This document shows, piece after piece, positions 52,917-61,468 of a stretch of DNA of 64,000 nt; position 1 is the first letter of the stretch; each line of letters starts with the position of its first letter. The notes beneath the pieces were generated by a model. It saw nothing but the letters and a program-made list of their open reading frames with translations, was not told the origin of the DNA and ran no database searches. The position numbers were made by a program, and so were the translations under genes. The stretch covers positions 868,724 to 932,723 of the forward strand of contig NZ_JH393258.1 of the NCBI RefSeq assembly GCF_000236035.1, given 5' to 3'. This stretch comes from Vreelandella boliviensis LC1 (GTDB lineage: Bacteria; Pseudomonadota; Gammaproteobacteria; Pseudomonadales; Halomonadaceae).

Positions 52917-55146
52917 GGCTCCACCTCTCCAGCGCGGAATGCGTATGCGCCGCTGCAAGCCTCAATGTGCTGAACGCTTCATCAAGCTGCTCGGAAGTGG
53001 CCCGCTGCGTTTTGGCTAATAGCTCAATCTGTCTTGCCAGTTCGGCAAGCTGGTCGGCCCCCATGCTCAATGACTCGCCGCACAACTGGTGGGCAAGCCG
53101 CACGACTTGCTGTTTCTGCTCTGGCGTTAATGGGGTTGCAGCCAAGCAAGAAGCCAATTGCGCGGAGTAATCACTTACTTGCTGGTGGTAAAGCATGATT
53201 AGCTGGATCATGCTCGCTTCCCCCAGCGTCGTTTTCAACATGTTAAGGGTGTCGCCATTAAGCAACGATTGCTCTCCGGTTAGCGTCGGAGACACTGCTA
53301 ACGCCCTTAAAGGTGCGTCCGGGGTCGCAAAAAGCTGCAACGCCAGTACGTTACTTAATGCAGAGAGCGACAGTGGCTTAGTGATGTAATCATCCATACC
53401 CGCCGCCAAGCAGCGTTGTCGGTCATCTTCGGCGCCGCCGGCCGTCATGGCGACGATCGGCACATTGGCTAACCATCCGCCCTGTTCGCGCAAACGCTGA
53501 GTGACGGTTAGGCCATCCATATCGGGCAATTGGATATCCATAAAGATCAGATGCACCTGCTGTGACTGGGCCATGGACAAGGCGTCATGGCCACTCTCTG
53601 CCCAGACTATATCGCAACCCAAGCGCGCCAATAAGCCCATCGCGACTTTGCGGTTAACGGCATTATCCTCTACCAGCAGCAGCGTTGTGCCAGAAAAATC
53701 CCGTTTAGGCGCTGGGGGCAGCGATGTTGTTACGGGATCAGCGGCTATCAAGGGTAACTCGCACCAGAAAGTGCTTCCTTGGCCTAACTGGCTTTTTACC
53801 CCTAATCTCCCTTGCATGGCTTCGCTTAGCCGTTTGCAAATGGCTAGCCCTAGCCCCGTGCCACCATATCGACGTGCCACTGACTCATCCGCTTGTTGAA
53901 AAGGCTCAAAAAGGCGTTGCTGTTGCTGTTCACTTAGCCCACAACCCGTGTCACTAATCTCAAAGAGTAACTGCTCCACTGTGGAGGAAACCCGAACGCT
54001 GATTTCACCGTGGTCGGTGAACTTGATCGCATTAGCGATGAGATTAAGCAAAATCTGCCGAAGTCGACCTGCATCGACCAGCACCCACGTTGGCACCAGC
54101 GCATCCACGTTAACCGTCAGCGCCAGCCCTTTCTTTTTTGCTCGGGGCACAAATAGCACCACCACGCTATCAACTAGCGGTTTGAGTTCCGTGGGCGATG
54201 TTTCAAGGGTTAAGTGCCCTGCTTCGATTTTTGAGAAATCGAGAATTTCATTGATCATCGCCAACAACTGATTGGCACTATCGTGGATCGTATGAGCGTA
54301 ATCTTCTACCTGAGCAGGGCTCGCTGATTCGCGTAACAGCTCACTCATGCCGATAACGCCGTTTAGTGGCGTGCGAATTTCATGACTGACCATGGCTAAA
54401 AAGTCAGACTTGGCTTGATTCGCCGCCTGGGCCTGTTTAGCGGTGACTTCGAGTTGGCGACCAAGCTGTTCTTGATTCCGCCTAATCGCCGCACTTTCAC
54501 GCATTTCACGTACCAAAAAGGCAATCACCAGAAAGGCCGCTAAGCTCATGCCAATAATCAGGGTCATGAGTAGCTTGTAAAGCAAGCTAAGCTGGGCACG
54601 CTCTGCCGTCGCCGATTCAGCTAAATAACCGTTAATAGCAATTACCAGTCTTTCAGTTAGCCGAGTTAGCGCCTGTAGCTCATCTTCCAACGCTGCTACC
54701 GGCAACTGATCAAGCTTGAGCGCATTGTAGGGCGTAAACATAATATCCAGCACATCAAGCTGCTGGTGGATTTGACCTAGTAGCTCACGGGCAGTATTGA
54801 TCCGTTGCATAAGATTGCTGACTTCGCCGTCGTTAAGCAACGTTATGCGGCTATAGAGCAACTCAAAGCGAAGATTTAACTCATCGTGTGCCCTAGGCGA
54901 TAACGGCTCCCGGGTCACTGCCAATAAATGGTTCAGTAACTGTACCGCATCACGATCCAGCTTATAGACAACCCAAGCGGTATCTTCCCGCAGGCTTTGA
55001 GTGAGATTTTCCTGCCGCCAAGCGGCCAAGGTGGCAACTACCAGTGCCGCAGCAAGCAGTAGCACCGCAACAATGGCAACGAGCTTAAAACGACGAGGAT
55101 AACGCAGTAGGCTTGAGGCCTGCGCACTAGAAGCGCTAGAGAACAT
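52897..55146 (-). CDS. TorS-like hybrid histidine kinase with receiver and Hpt domains
   Basis: 749-residue membrane phosphorelay kinase. TM1 is at about 21-42, a helical periplasmic sensor of about 145 residues follows, TM2 at about 190-210, then HisKA (SDFLAMVSHEIRTPLNGVIGMSELL), HATPase_c (LIANAIKFTDHG, ARRYGGTGLGLAICKRLSEAM), a receiver (LLVEDNAVNRKVAMGLL, phospho-Asp in LIFMDIQLPDMDG) and a C-terminal Hpt domain (LAHQLCGESLSMGADQLAELARQIE). The layout matches TorS/ArcB-type kinases. It is co-transcribed with a periplasmic molybdopterin-domain protein (11-bp overlap), a candidate sensory partner. The Hpt output could feed the LuxR-type regulator nearby. Confidence 0.87.
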   Translation of the reverse strand: MFSSASSAQASSLLRYPRRFKLVAIVAVLLLAAALVVATLAAWRQENLTQSLREDTAWVVYKLDRDAVQLLNHLLAVTREPLSPRAHDELNLRFELLYSRITLLNDGEVSNLMQRINTARELLGQIHQQLDVLDIMFTPYNALKLDQLPVAALEDELQALTRLTERLVIAINGYLAESATAERAQLSLLYKLLMTLIIGMSLAAFLVIAFLVREMRESAAIRRNQEQLGRQLEVTAKQAQAANQAKSDFLAMVSHEIRTPLNGVIGMSELLRESASPAQVEDYAHTIHDSANQLLAMINEILDFSKIEAGHLTLETSPTELKPLVDSVVVLFVPRAKKKGLALTVNVDALVPTWVLVDAGRLRQILLNLIANAIKFTDHGEISVRVSSTVEQLLFEISDTGCGLSEQQQQRLFEPFQQADESVARRYGGTGLGLAICKRLSEAMQGRLGVKSQLGQGSTFWCELPLIAADPVTTSLPPAPKRDFSGTTLLLVEDNAVNRKVAMGLLARLGCDIVWAESGHDALSMAQSQQVHLIFMDIQLPDMDGLTVTQRLREQGGWLANVPIVAMTAGGAEDDRQRCLAAGMDDYITKPLSLSALSNVLALQLFATPDAPLRALAVSPTLTGEQSLLNGDTLNMLKTTLGEASMIQLIMLYHQQVSDYSAQLASCLAATPLTPEQKQQVVRLAHQLCGESLSMGADQLAELARQIELLAKTQRATSEQLDEAFSTLRLAAAHTHSALERWSRDHLSS

Positions 55147-55648
55147 TAATATGCATAACCTGCCATACCGCTCTAAAGCGTATTTTTTCGCTTAAAAGCG
55201 TTTCATCTTGATCAAAGGGATAAAGCACCCATAAAGGGCCATATTCTCGAATTGGGATCGCCTCACCATTCTTTTCCATGGCTAAGATGACATCGTGATC
55301 ATTAAAATCAGTGACCGGAATTTCCGCTTCGTAGCCGTTCAGCGCGGATACGTGAACTGCATCACTTTCTGGGCTTAATAGCGCCAGCAAATCACGCATT
55401 AAAGGGCCACTATAGTGGCTATTGCCCTCTGTCCAAGGCGTACGGGTCTCAAACTCATGCTGTGGTAAAGACGCTAACATGGCACGGTCAAACTGGGCTT
55501 CATTCCCAACGTTCGAATGGTCAATGTTACCGCTCACGGTCAAGATAACGGGCCCGTTAGGCACGTTTAAGTCGTCGGCTGATTCAGCAAGCCCCGCTAG
55601 GGGAGTACTGAACATCAGCACGATCCACCCCATTAACAACGCTTTCAC
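55136..55648 (-). CDS. Periplasmic protein with molybdopterin-oxidoreductase-like fold
   Basis: 170-residue exported protein resembling the molybdopterin-binding domain of sulfite-oxidase-like enzymes, but short: VILTVSGNIDHSN, then HYSGPLMRDLLALL, VHVSALNGYEAEIPVTDF and YGPLWVLYPFDQDE. The usual cofactor cysteine is absent, so it is unlikely to be an enzyme. It probably serves as a sensor partner for the hybrid kinase it overlaps by 11 bp. I chose GTG 55648 (GAGG about eight bases upstream), which places a clean signal peptide (LLMGWIVLMFSTPLAGLAES) at the N-terminus. The frame is open to 55672. Confidence 0.68.
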   Translation of the reverse strand: MKALLMGWIVLMFSTPLAGLAESADDLNVPNGPVILTVSGNIDHSNVGNEAQFDRAMLASLPQHEFETRTPWTEGNSHYSGPLMRDLLALLSPESDAVHVSALNGYEAEIPVTDFNDHDVILAMEKNGEAIPIREYGPLWVLYPFDQDETLLSEKIRFRAVWQVMHINVL

Positions 55649-55701
55649 AGTAAACACCTCACGCAAGATCACTCTCTGGCTTTACCAGCCAGGAGCAATA
55701 A

Positions 55702-55734
55702 AAGAAGATAGCGTAAAGACTACGCTATCTTCTT
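55702..55734 (-). terminator. 14-bp perfect inverted repeat
   Basis: AAGAAGATAGCGTA (55702-55715) and its exact complement (55721-55734) around AAGAC. On the minus strand it ends in CTTCTTTTATTG, so it can terminate DUF2189 transcription. Its length and position 54 bp before the start of the kinase operon also make it a possible regulator site. Confidence 0.65.
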
Positions 55735-55809
55735 GAAAAGGTCAGGGTAAATACTGTTTTTCGTCGCTATTCTTAGCAACCAGAGCGTTATTAAGTGTTT
55801 ACTGTTGAG

Positions 55810-56628
55810 TTACGATTTAATTTTCTCAAACGGTTCAATGCGCACTAAATCCTCATAGGCGTGCCAGCTAGCGTGGCCTAATACGGGCAAGATCAACGCC
55901 AAACCAATGTAGAACGTCATCACACCCACCAACACACATAGGGTAAGAATTATCGCCCACAACAGCATCACGCGAAAATTACGCGCGACACAGCGCACGC
56001 TGGCTTCAATACCTTCCATAAAGGTTAAGTCTTGATCCATCAGCGTGGGGATGGCTACAACGCTGATAGCAAAGGCGCCAAAGGCAAGAATACCGCCCGC
56101 CACCGTGCCGACTGCCAGCATACCCAGGCCTTCGGAGGTAGTCAGCAACGCGGTATAGAGCGAAGCGGGGCTGGGTACTTCAAAACCAAAAAATAGCGCA
56201 AACAGCAGCGTGGCCAAACGAATCCAAGCGAGGAAGAAGATCATCATCATGACGCCCATCATCGCCAACTGACCAGCATGGGGTTTCCAGCTGCCGAACG
56301 CATCACCTAGGTTAGGCACTTGGCCGCGCTCCAAGGCTCGACTGATACCATAAGAGCCAACCGCCACCAGCGGGCCAATAAACATAAAGCCTGCAATCAT
56401 GGGCAGTAGCCAGTACCAATACCCCATTGTGAAAGCGCCTAGGGTAATAGCGATACTAAGACCCACCCAAAACATGCCATAAGAGAGGCTCACTACGGTC
56501 GCACGGCGAAAATCTTCAACACCTGCAGCCAACCACGCCCTGGGTCGATCCAACCCTACCTTATTGATACTAATTTTGACGCTGGGCTGATCCGAATGGT
56601 GGTTTGTTTTTGTTGTAGCCGCATTCAT
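55810..56628 (-). CDS. DUF2189 membrane protein
   Basis: 272-residue inner-membrane protein with about six hydrophobic segments, matching DUF2189. It has DFRRATVVSLSYGMFWVGLSIAITLG near residue 40, an alternating set of helices, and a late EGIEASVRCVARNFRVMLLWAIILTLCVLVGVMTFYIGLALILPVLGHASWHAYEDL. The function is unknown. It is monocistronic, with an inverted repeat after its stop. Confidence 0.8.
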   Translation of the reverse strand: MNAATTKTNHHSDQPSVKISINKVGLDRPRAWLAAGVEDFRRATVVSLSYGMFWVGLSIAITLGAFTMGYWYWLLPMIAGFMFIGPLVAVGSYGISRALERGQVPNLGDAFGSWKPHAGQLAMMGVMMMIFFLAWIRLATLLFALFFGFEVPSPASLYTALLTTSEGLGMLAVGTVAGGILAFGAFAISVVAIPTLMDQDLTFMEGIEASVRCVARNFRVMLLWAIILTLCVLVGVMTFYIGLALILPVLGHASWHAYEDLVRIEPFEKIKS

Positions 56629-56952
56629 GGCATCACTCCTGTTGTTCCTGATATAGATCCTGGATTCAGGATTTACCTCTACCGCACCAACGCTCGTTAC
56701 CCGCTGATGGTATTAATGCCAATTTAATGGCTTAACGTTATTTGTTAATACCCTCTTAATGTAGCTGACCAATGGTCTTTGAGGGTGGCACTTTGAGATA
56801 CGCGTACAAAAAATCCACGAAACAGCTGCAAAGCGCCAATTAAATTGCTGCGTTAGCAAAAGCAAATGTAGTGAAATTGATGTACCAACCATAAAAAAAC
56901 TCCGAGCTAGCTGCCCGGAGTTTTTGGTTTTCCTTACGTGACTCTCTGTAAG
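56629..56952. other. Gene-free spacer
   Basis: 324 bp between the DUF2189 start and the Usp stop. It is AT-richer than its surroundings (ATTAATGCCAATTTAATGGC, TTGTTAATACCCTCTTAATG) and probably contains the DUF2189 promoter. The Usp terminator lies at 56893-56925. I see no coding frame or RNA gene in it. Confidence 0.6.
56893..56925 (-). terminator. Intrinsic terminator after the Usp gene
   Basis: Stem AAACTCCG / CGGAGTTT around a 12-nt loop, flanked by A7 on the left and T5 on the right, so it can work on both strands. It ends the TAXI-TRAP-Usp operon 28 bp after the Usp stop. Confidence 0.85.
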
Positions 56953-57381
56953 CTAGCGCACAATCATTACCGACATTTTGGCATGGTGAACTACGTGTTC
57001 TGCATTGGGGCCTAGCACATAATCGACAAACTTACGCTTATTGTGTGAGGCCATCACGATCAGATCCACATCCAGTTTCTTACCGGCCTTGATAATTGCC
57101 TCCCACGGCGAACCATCCACAATGACGCTTTGCGCCTGGATGTCATCAGGTACATTCGTTTTGATGAAGTCGTGAAGCGCATCGGAGATCGCCGCATGCG
57201 CTTTTTTGGCGAAGTCCTTGGGGAAATAGGAACCCACCATGGGCATGCGATAGTCCGGTAGTACAGTCACCACATGTAGCGAGGCGCCGAAAGTGCGACA
57301 TAGCGTCAGGGCCGTCGGTAGCGCCTTCGTCCAGGAAGATTCCTCGTTCAGATCTACCGGCAACATGATCTTGCTGTACAT
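56953..57381 (-). CDS. Universal stress protein (TeaD-like)
   Basis: 142-residue UspA-fold protein. It starts MYSKIMLPVDLNEESS and ends AEHVVHHAKMSVMIV. The nucleotide-binding motif of ATP-type Usp proteins (G-2x-G-9x-G-S/T) is degraded here (SHNKRKFVDYVLGPNAEH lacks the first glycines), so it may not bind ATP as TeaD does. The frame is open from 57396, but AGGAG six bases before ATG 57381 marks the real start. It is translationally linked to the TRAP permease gene. In Halomonas, TeaD tunes TRAP uptake; a similar role is inferred. Confidence 0.85.
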   Translation of the reverse strand: MYSKIMLPVDLNEESSWTKALPTALTLCRTFGASLHVVTVLPDYRMPMVGSYFPKDFAKKAHAAISDALHDFIKTNVPDDIQAQSVIVDGSPWEAIIKAGKKLDVDLIVMASHNKRKFVDYVLGPNAEHVVHHAKMSVMIVR

Positions 57382-57392
57382 GGCATTCTCCT

Positions 57393-59987
57393 TCATGCGG
57401 TTGCGGTAGCTGACGTGTTATCACGGCGTCGGCGCTGCATCAATACAATCAACCCAAAGACTAAGAAGGCAGGAATCCACATTAGCTCTTTAGTCCAGCG
57501 GTCAACGGGGGCCAGTACCTCAATGATTTCTTGATCAAAGTCGAAACCGAGATCTGCCGCTTGGCTGCCGTAAGCCACCATATCAACAGTCATCCTGCCA
57601 TCCTCAATAAAAAGCTCCATGCCCAGATTATCGAGCCGCTCCTGCCCCGTTTCACCTTCCGGCACCGGTAGGGTCATGTAGGTGGTCATAGGATCACCAT
57701 AGTCATCGAGACCGGCAATCTGTAAACGCAGGGTAGAGTCTTCATCGACACTGCCCAAAGCTTCGACGAATTGAGCGGGTGGTATAGATTGGTAAGGATC
57801 ATGGATCATGTCCATCCAGAAACCAGGCCGGAACAGCGTGAACGCAATTAGCAATAACAGGATAGACTCATACCAACGGTTGCGCGTAATCATGAAGCCC
57901 TGGGTCGCCGCGGCGAAAATCAGCATGGCAATGGTCGATACCACAAAGATCAGTATTCCCTGAAGGAAGGTCACATTGATAAGCAGCAGGTCGGTATTAA
58001 AGATAAACAGAAACGGTAGCGCCGCGGTGCGAAGGCTGTAATAGAACGCCTGGAAGCCGGTTCGAATGGGATCGCCACCCGATACTGCCGCCGCCGCAAA
58101 GGATGCCAGCCCCACCGGTGGTGTAACGTCGGCCATGATGCCGAAGTAGAACACGAACAGATGTACCGCAATCAATGGCACCAGCAGGCCATTCTCTGCC
58201 CCCAGCTGCACGACGACCGGTGCCAACAACGCTGATACGACGATATAGTTGGCCGTTGTGGGCAAGCCCATGCCGAGAATTAAGCTGAGCACTGCGGTAA
58301 GCAGCAAGATCAGCATCAAGTTACCCATGGCAAGTATTTCCACCACCTCAGCCAGTACCAGACCCACCCCGGTCTGCGATACGGCACCGACAATGATACC
58401 GGCAGTGGCCGTGGCAATGCCGATGCCGATCATGTTGCGGGCACCAGTCACCAGGCCGTTCCACAGATCCATGACCCCTTCACGCAGATCCGCACGCATA
58501 TCGCTGCGCCCCCTAAAGATCGAAGTAACGGGGCGCTGGGTAAGAATGATGAAGACCATGAAAATAGTGGCCCAGAAAGCCGATAACCCCGGCGACAAAC
58601 GTTCCACCATCAAACACCAGACCAGCACAATGACCGGTAAGATGTACTGCAAGCCTACCAGCACCGTCGGCTTGGTCTGCGGCAGTGAAAAGATCGGTTG
58701 GTTAGGATCATCAAGCTCGAGTTCGGGGTAACCTGCCGCCAGTTTGAGCAGGGCGATATAAATGACCGTAAGCCCAACGGCTACCACCCAGGGTGTCGCA
58801 TCGCCCAACACAGGCTTGAGCCAGCCAAGGCCGTAATAAACAGCCAAGGCGGTGATCATCATTAGTAGCAAACCACCGAGAAAACCGATCACTTTATTGA
58901 CCAGCGGCTTAGGTGGGTTACTGCTTTGCAGCCCCTGCATATTAGCCTTTAAGGCCTCAAGGTGAACGATGTAGACCAGCGCAATATAGGAGATCAGTGC
59001 GGGCAGGAAAGCATGCTTAATCACTTCGACATAAGAGATGCCCACATACTCAACCATCAAAAAAGCGGCAGCCCCCATCACCGGAGGCATAATCTGTCCA
59101 TTGACCGATGATGCCACTTCGACAGCACCTGCCTTTTCTGCGGAAAACCCAACACGTTTCATCATCGGCACGGTAAAGGTACCGGTTGTCACCACATTGG
59201 CAATCGAAGAGCCAGAAATCAGACCGGTCATGGCCGACGCCACCACGGCGGCTTTCGCAGGCCCACCGCGATAGTGACCCAGTAGCGAGAAAGCTACCTT
59301 AATAAAGTAGTTGCCAGCGCCAGCCTTATCGAGCAAGGCACCGAACAGCACAAACAGGAACACGAAGCTGGTTGAGACCCCCAGAGCGATACCGAAGACC
59401 CCCTGAGTCGTCAACCACTGGTGATTAATCAAGCCGAAGAGACTCACCCCACCATGGGAAAGAATACCCGGCATCCAAGGGCCAGCCAGGCTGTAGAGAA
59501 GAAAAACAGACGCCACAATCATTAGCGGTGGGCCAAGTGCTCGACGCGTCGCCTCAAGCAGCAGCAGTATACCGGCGATGCCAATGATGACGTCCTGCAG
59601 TATCGGTGCGCCGGGGCGCTGGGATAACTGCTCGTAAAACATAAACATGTATGCGCCACAAAAGGCTGCCGCTGCAGCAAGCACCCAATCCTGAATCGGA
59701 ATGCGGTCGCGGGGCGAGCGCTTGAGTGCCGGATAGGCCATATACGCCAGAAACAGCGCAAAAGCTAAGTGAATAGAGCGGGCTTCAGTGGCACTAAACA
59801 CGCCAAACCCAAGAATGAAGGGCACTGGGGAGGCGATCCACAATTGAAAAAGAGACCACACTGCTGCAATGCTGACCAAGAGCTTCCCGGGCATGCCGGC
59901 GGGTTTTCGGGCCCCCGTGTCGCTGGAGGCGACCATATCCTCCAAGTCTACTCCGGCTCCCGAAGGCCTGTTCTTATCTTCTGTCAT
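57393..59987 (-). CDS. TRAP transporter fused permease (DctQM type, TAXI family)
   Basis: 864-residue inner-membrane protein with small and large TRAP permease domains fused. The N-terminal four-helix DctQ-like part (about 30-150) is followed by the DctM part. DctM signatures include MTGLISGSSIANVVTTGTFTVPMMKRVGFSAEKAGAVEVASSVNGQIMPPVMGAAAFLMVEYVGISYVEVIKHAFLPALI and, later, LILGMGLPTTANYIVVSALLAPV. The C-terminal region (about 730-830) is hydrophilic, then ends with one more membrane helix and a basic tail. It partners the TAXI binding protein encoded upstream, separated by 137 bp and a stem-loop. Confidence 0.9.
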   Translation of the reverse strand: MTEDKNRPSGAGVDLEDMVASSDTGARKPAGMPGKLLVSIAAVWSLFQLWIASPVPFILGFGVFSATEARSIHLAFALFLAYMAYPALKRSPRDRIPIQDWVLAAAAAFCGAYMFMFYEQLSQRPGAPILQDVIIGIAGILLLLEATRRALGPPLMIVASVFLLYSLAGPWMPGILSHGGVSLFGLINHQWLTTQGVFGIALGVSTSFVFLFVLFGALLDKAGAGNYFIKVAFSLLGHYRGGPAKAAVVASAMTGLISGSSIANVVTTGTFTVPMMKRVGFSAEKAGAVEVASSVNGQIMPPVMGAAAFLMVEYVGISYVEVIKHAFLPALISYIALVYIVHLEALKANMQGLQSSNPPKPLVNKVIGFLGGLLLMMITALAVYYGLGWLKPVLGDATPWVVAVGLTVIYIALLKLAAGYPELELDDPNQPIFSLPQTKPTVLVGLQYILPVIVLVWCLMVERLSPGLSAFWATIFMVFIILTQRPVTSIFRGRSDMRADLREGVMDLWNGLVTGARNMIGIGIATATAGIIVGAVSQTGVGLVLAEVVEILAMGNLMLILLLTAVLSLILGMGLPTTANYIVVSALLAPVVVQLGAENGLLVPLIAVHLFVFYFGIMADVTPPVGLASFAAAAVSGGDPIRTGFQAFYYSLRTAALPFLFIFNTDLLLINVTFLQGILIFVVSTIAMLIFAAATQGFMITRNRWYESILLLLIAFTLFRPGFWMDMIHDPYQSIPPAQFVEALGSVDEDSTLRLQIAGLDDYGDPMTTYMTLPVPEGETGQERLDNLGMELFIEDGRMTVDMVAYGSQAADLGFDFDQEIIEVLAPVDRWTKELMWIPAFLVFGLIVLMQRRRRDNTSATATA

Positions 59988-60057
59988 ATGCCTGCCCTGC
60001 TCCGAGTCGATTGACGCATCATTGCCATATCGAAATGCCCTATTAACAGTCTAAACC

Positions 60058-60091
60058 AAAATGCGCGGCACCCTGGGGTAACCGCGCATTT
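60058..60091 (-). terminator. Stem-loop between TAXI binding-protein gene and permease gene
   Basis: Ten-base arms AAATGCGCGG (60058-60067) and CCGCGCATTT (60082-60091) with a 14-nt loop, 33 bp after the binding-protein stop. On the minus strand it is followed by TGGTTTAG, so it is a leaky terminator or mRNA 3'-end protector. Confidence 0.65.
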
Positions 60092-60124
60092 CTTACCAAG
60101 GTAGCAATACCTCAGGCTGCTGGA

Positions 60125-61111
60125 TTACTCAATCCAGCCTTGTTCACGGTAGTAACGCGCTGCTCCATCATGCAACGGCGCGGAAAGCCCTTGAGTCACC
60201 ATCTCTTGCGGATCGAGATTCTCGAAGGCCGGGTGCAGACGTTTGAAACGATCAAAATTGTCAAAGACTGCTTTGACGGTCTGGTAGATAACGTCTTCGT
60301 CAGCTTCGGCGGTGGTTACAAAGGTCGCCGCCACCCCGAAGGTTTCGACATCTTCGTCATTGCCGCGATAAAGGCCACCCGGAATTACCGATGCGGAATA
60401 GTAAGGGTATTCATCGACGATGCCCTGAATGTCCTCGTCATTGAGAGGAATTAGATTGGCATCCACAGTGGTGGTAGCTTCCTGAATAGAACCATTCGGG
60501 TGCCCAACCACATACACCATGGCATCGATATTATTATCAGCGAGTGCGGCAGCCTGTTCGGCAGCATCAAGCTGAGATGCCAAGGAGAAGGTATCCCTTG
60601 TCCAGCCTTTTGCATCCATCACTACTTCCATGGTATTTCGCTGGCCCGAGCCTGGATTACCAATATTGACGCGCTTGCCTTCCAAATCATCAAGAGTCTC
60701 GATGCCAGAATCAGCACGCGCCAGCAGGGTCAAAGGCTCACCGTGAACGCGGAACACCGCCCGTAGGTCTTCGTAGGCGTCACCTTCGAAATTCCCAGTG
60801 CCATTGTAGGCCTGATACTGCACATCGGATTGCGCGACACCCATGTCCAACTCGCCGGACTTGATGCCATTAATATTGGCGACGGAACCGCCAGTGGAAG
60901 GTGCATTACACTTGATATTGGAGTCTTCCAAACGATTTACCAGGCGACAAATCGACTGACCGACCACGTAATACACACCTGTTTGGCCACCGGTGCCGAT
61001 AGTGATGAATTGCTCGTCATCCTGGGCCATTGCCGGTGAGGCAAAGGCAGCGGCGGCAAGTAGCGCACCGGAGAAGGCAGTAGTGGAAAATACATGGCGT
61101 TTCATGAACAC
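60125..61111 (-). CDS. TAXI-family TRAP solute-binding protein
   Basis: 328-residue periplasmic protein. The signal peptide (STTAFSGALLAAAAFASPAMA) is cut near residue 29. TAXI features follow: QFITIGTGGQTGVYYVVGQSICRLVNR, CNAPSTGGSVANINGIKSGELDMGVAQSDVQYQAYNGTG, VNIGNPGSGQRNTMEVVMDAKGW and the C-terminal LHDGAARYYREQGW. It delivers an unknown solute (glutamate- or dicarboxylate-like in known cases) to the fused permease. A repeat array lies upstream of the start. Confidence 0.9.
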   Translation of the reverse strand: MFMKRHVFSTTAFSGALLAAAAFASPAMAQDDEQFITIGTGGQTGVYYVVGQSICRLVNRLEDSNIKCNAPSTGGSVANINGIKSGELDMGVAQSDVQYQAYNGTGNFEGDAYEDLRAVFRVHGEPLTLLARADSGIETLDDLEGKRVNIGNPGSGQRNTMEVVMDAKGWTRDTFSLASQLDAAEQAAALADNNIDAMVYVVGHPNGSIQEATTTVDANLIPLNDEDIQGIVDEYPYYSASVIPGGLYRGNDEDVETFGVAATFVTTAEADEDVIYQTVKAVFDNFDRFKRLHPAFENLDPQEMVTQGLSAPLHDGAARYYREQGWIE

Positions 61112-61219
61112 ACCTCTTTATATTGATGTTATGAGCGTATTGGATATTGCAAGCATCGTGCGCTTTGGTCTCACCTGATGAACCGTTCCCCCAGGTGGCC
61201 TTGCTCCAAAACGCTTTGT

Positions 61220-61287
61220 AAGACAGCCTATTTTCAAGACGGTCTTTTCTAAGACTAGTCTATTTTTAAGACAATCTGTTTTAAGAC
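61220..61287. repeat. Five AAGAC motifs at 15-17 bp spacing
   Basis: AAGAC occurs at 61220, 61236, 61251, 61268 and 61283, each usually preceded by T-rich sequence (for example TTTTTAAGACAATCTG and TTTTAAGACAAACCG). The array ends about 110 bp upstream of the TAXI gene start. It lies in the 357-bp gene-free stretch 61112-61468, the rest of which shows A-rich runs and small GCGC/AGCG inverted repeats but no gene. Confidence 0.75.
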
Positions 61288-61468
61288 AAACCGTTACAGG
61301 CATCCCTTTGACTACCTGATATCACTACTTTAGCGAAAAAAAGCTAATTAGCGAAATGTAATGCGCGAAAAAAGCGCTTCGCTGACGTCTAATACTCAGT
61401 GTAGCGGCCTTCATCGTTTAGGGAGCGTTAATTACTATGCCGCCTTTGCATGGGCTAAGTGACGTCCA

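Noticed and set aside
61220..61287. CRISPR-like array
   Set aside because: Repeat is only 5 bp with 10-12 bp spacers and no cas genes.
61118..61303. 61-codon minus-strand frame upstream of the TAXI gene
   Set aside because: Its CLKTDCLKN-type translation is only the AAGAC repeat array read as codons; no ribosome-binding site.
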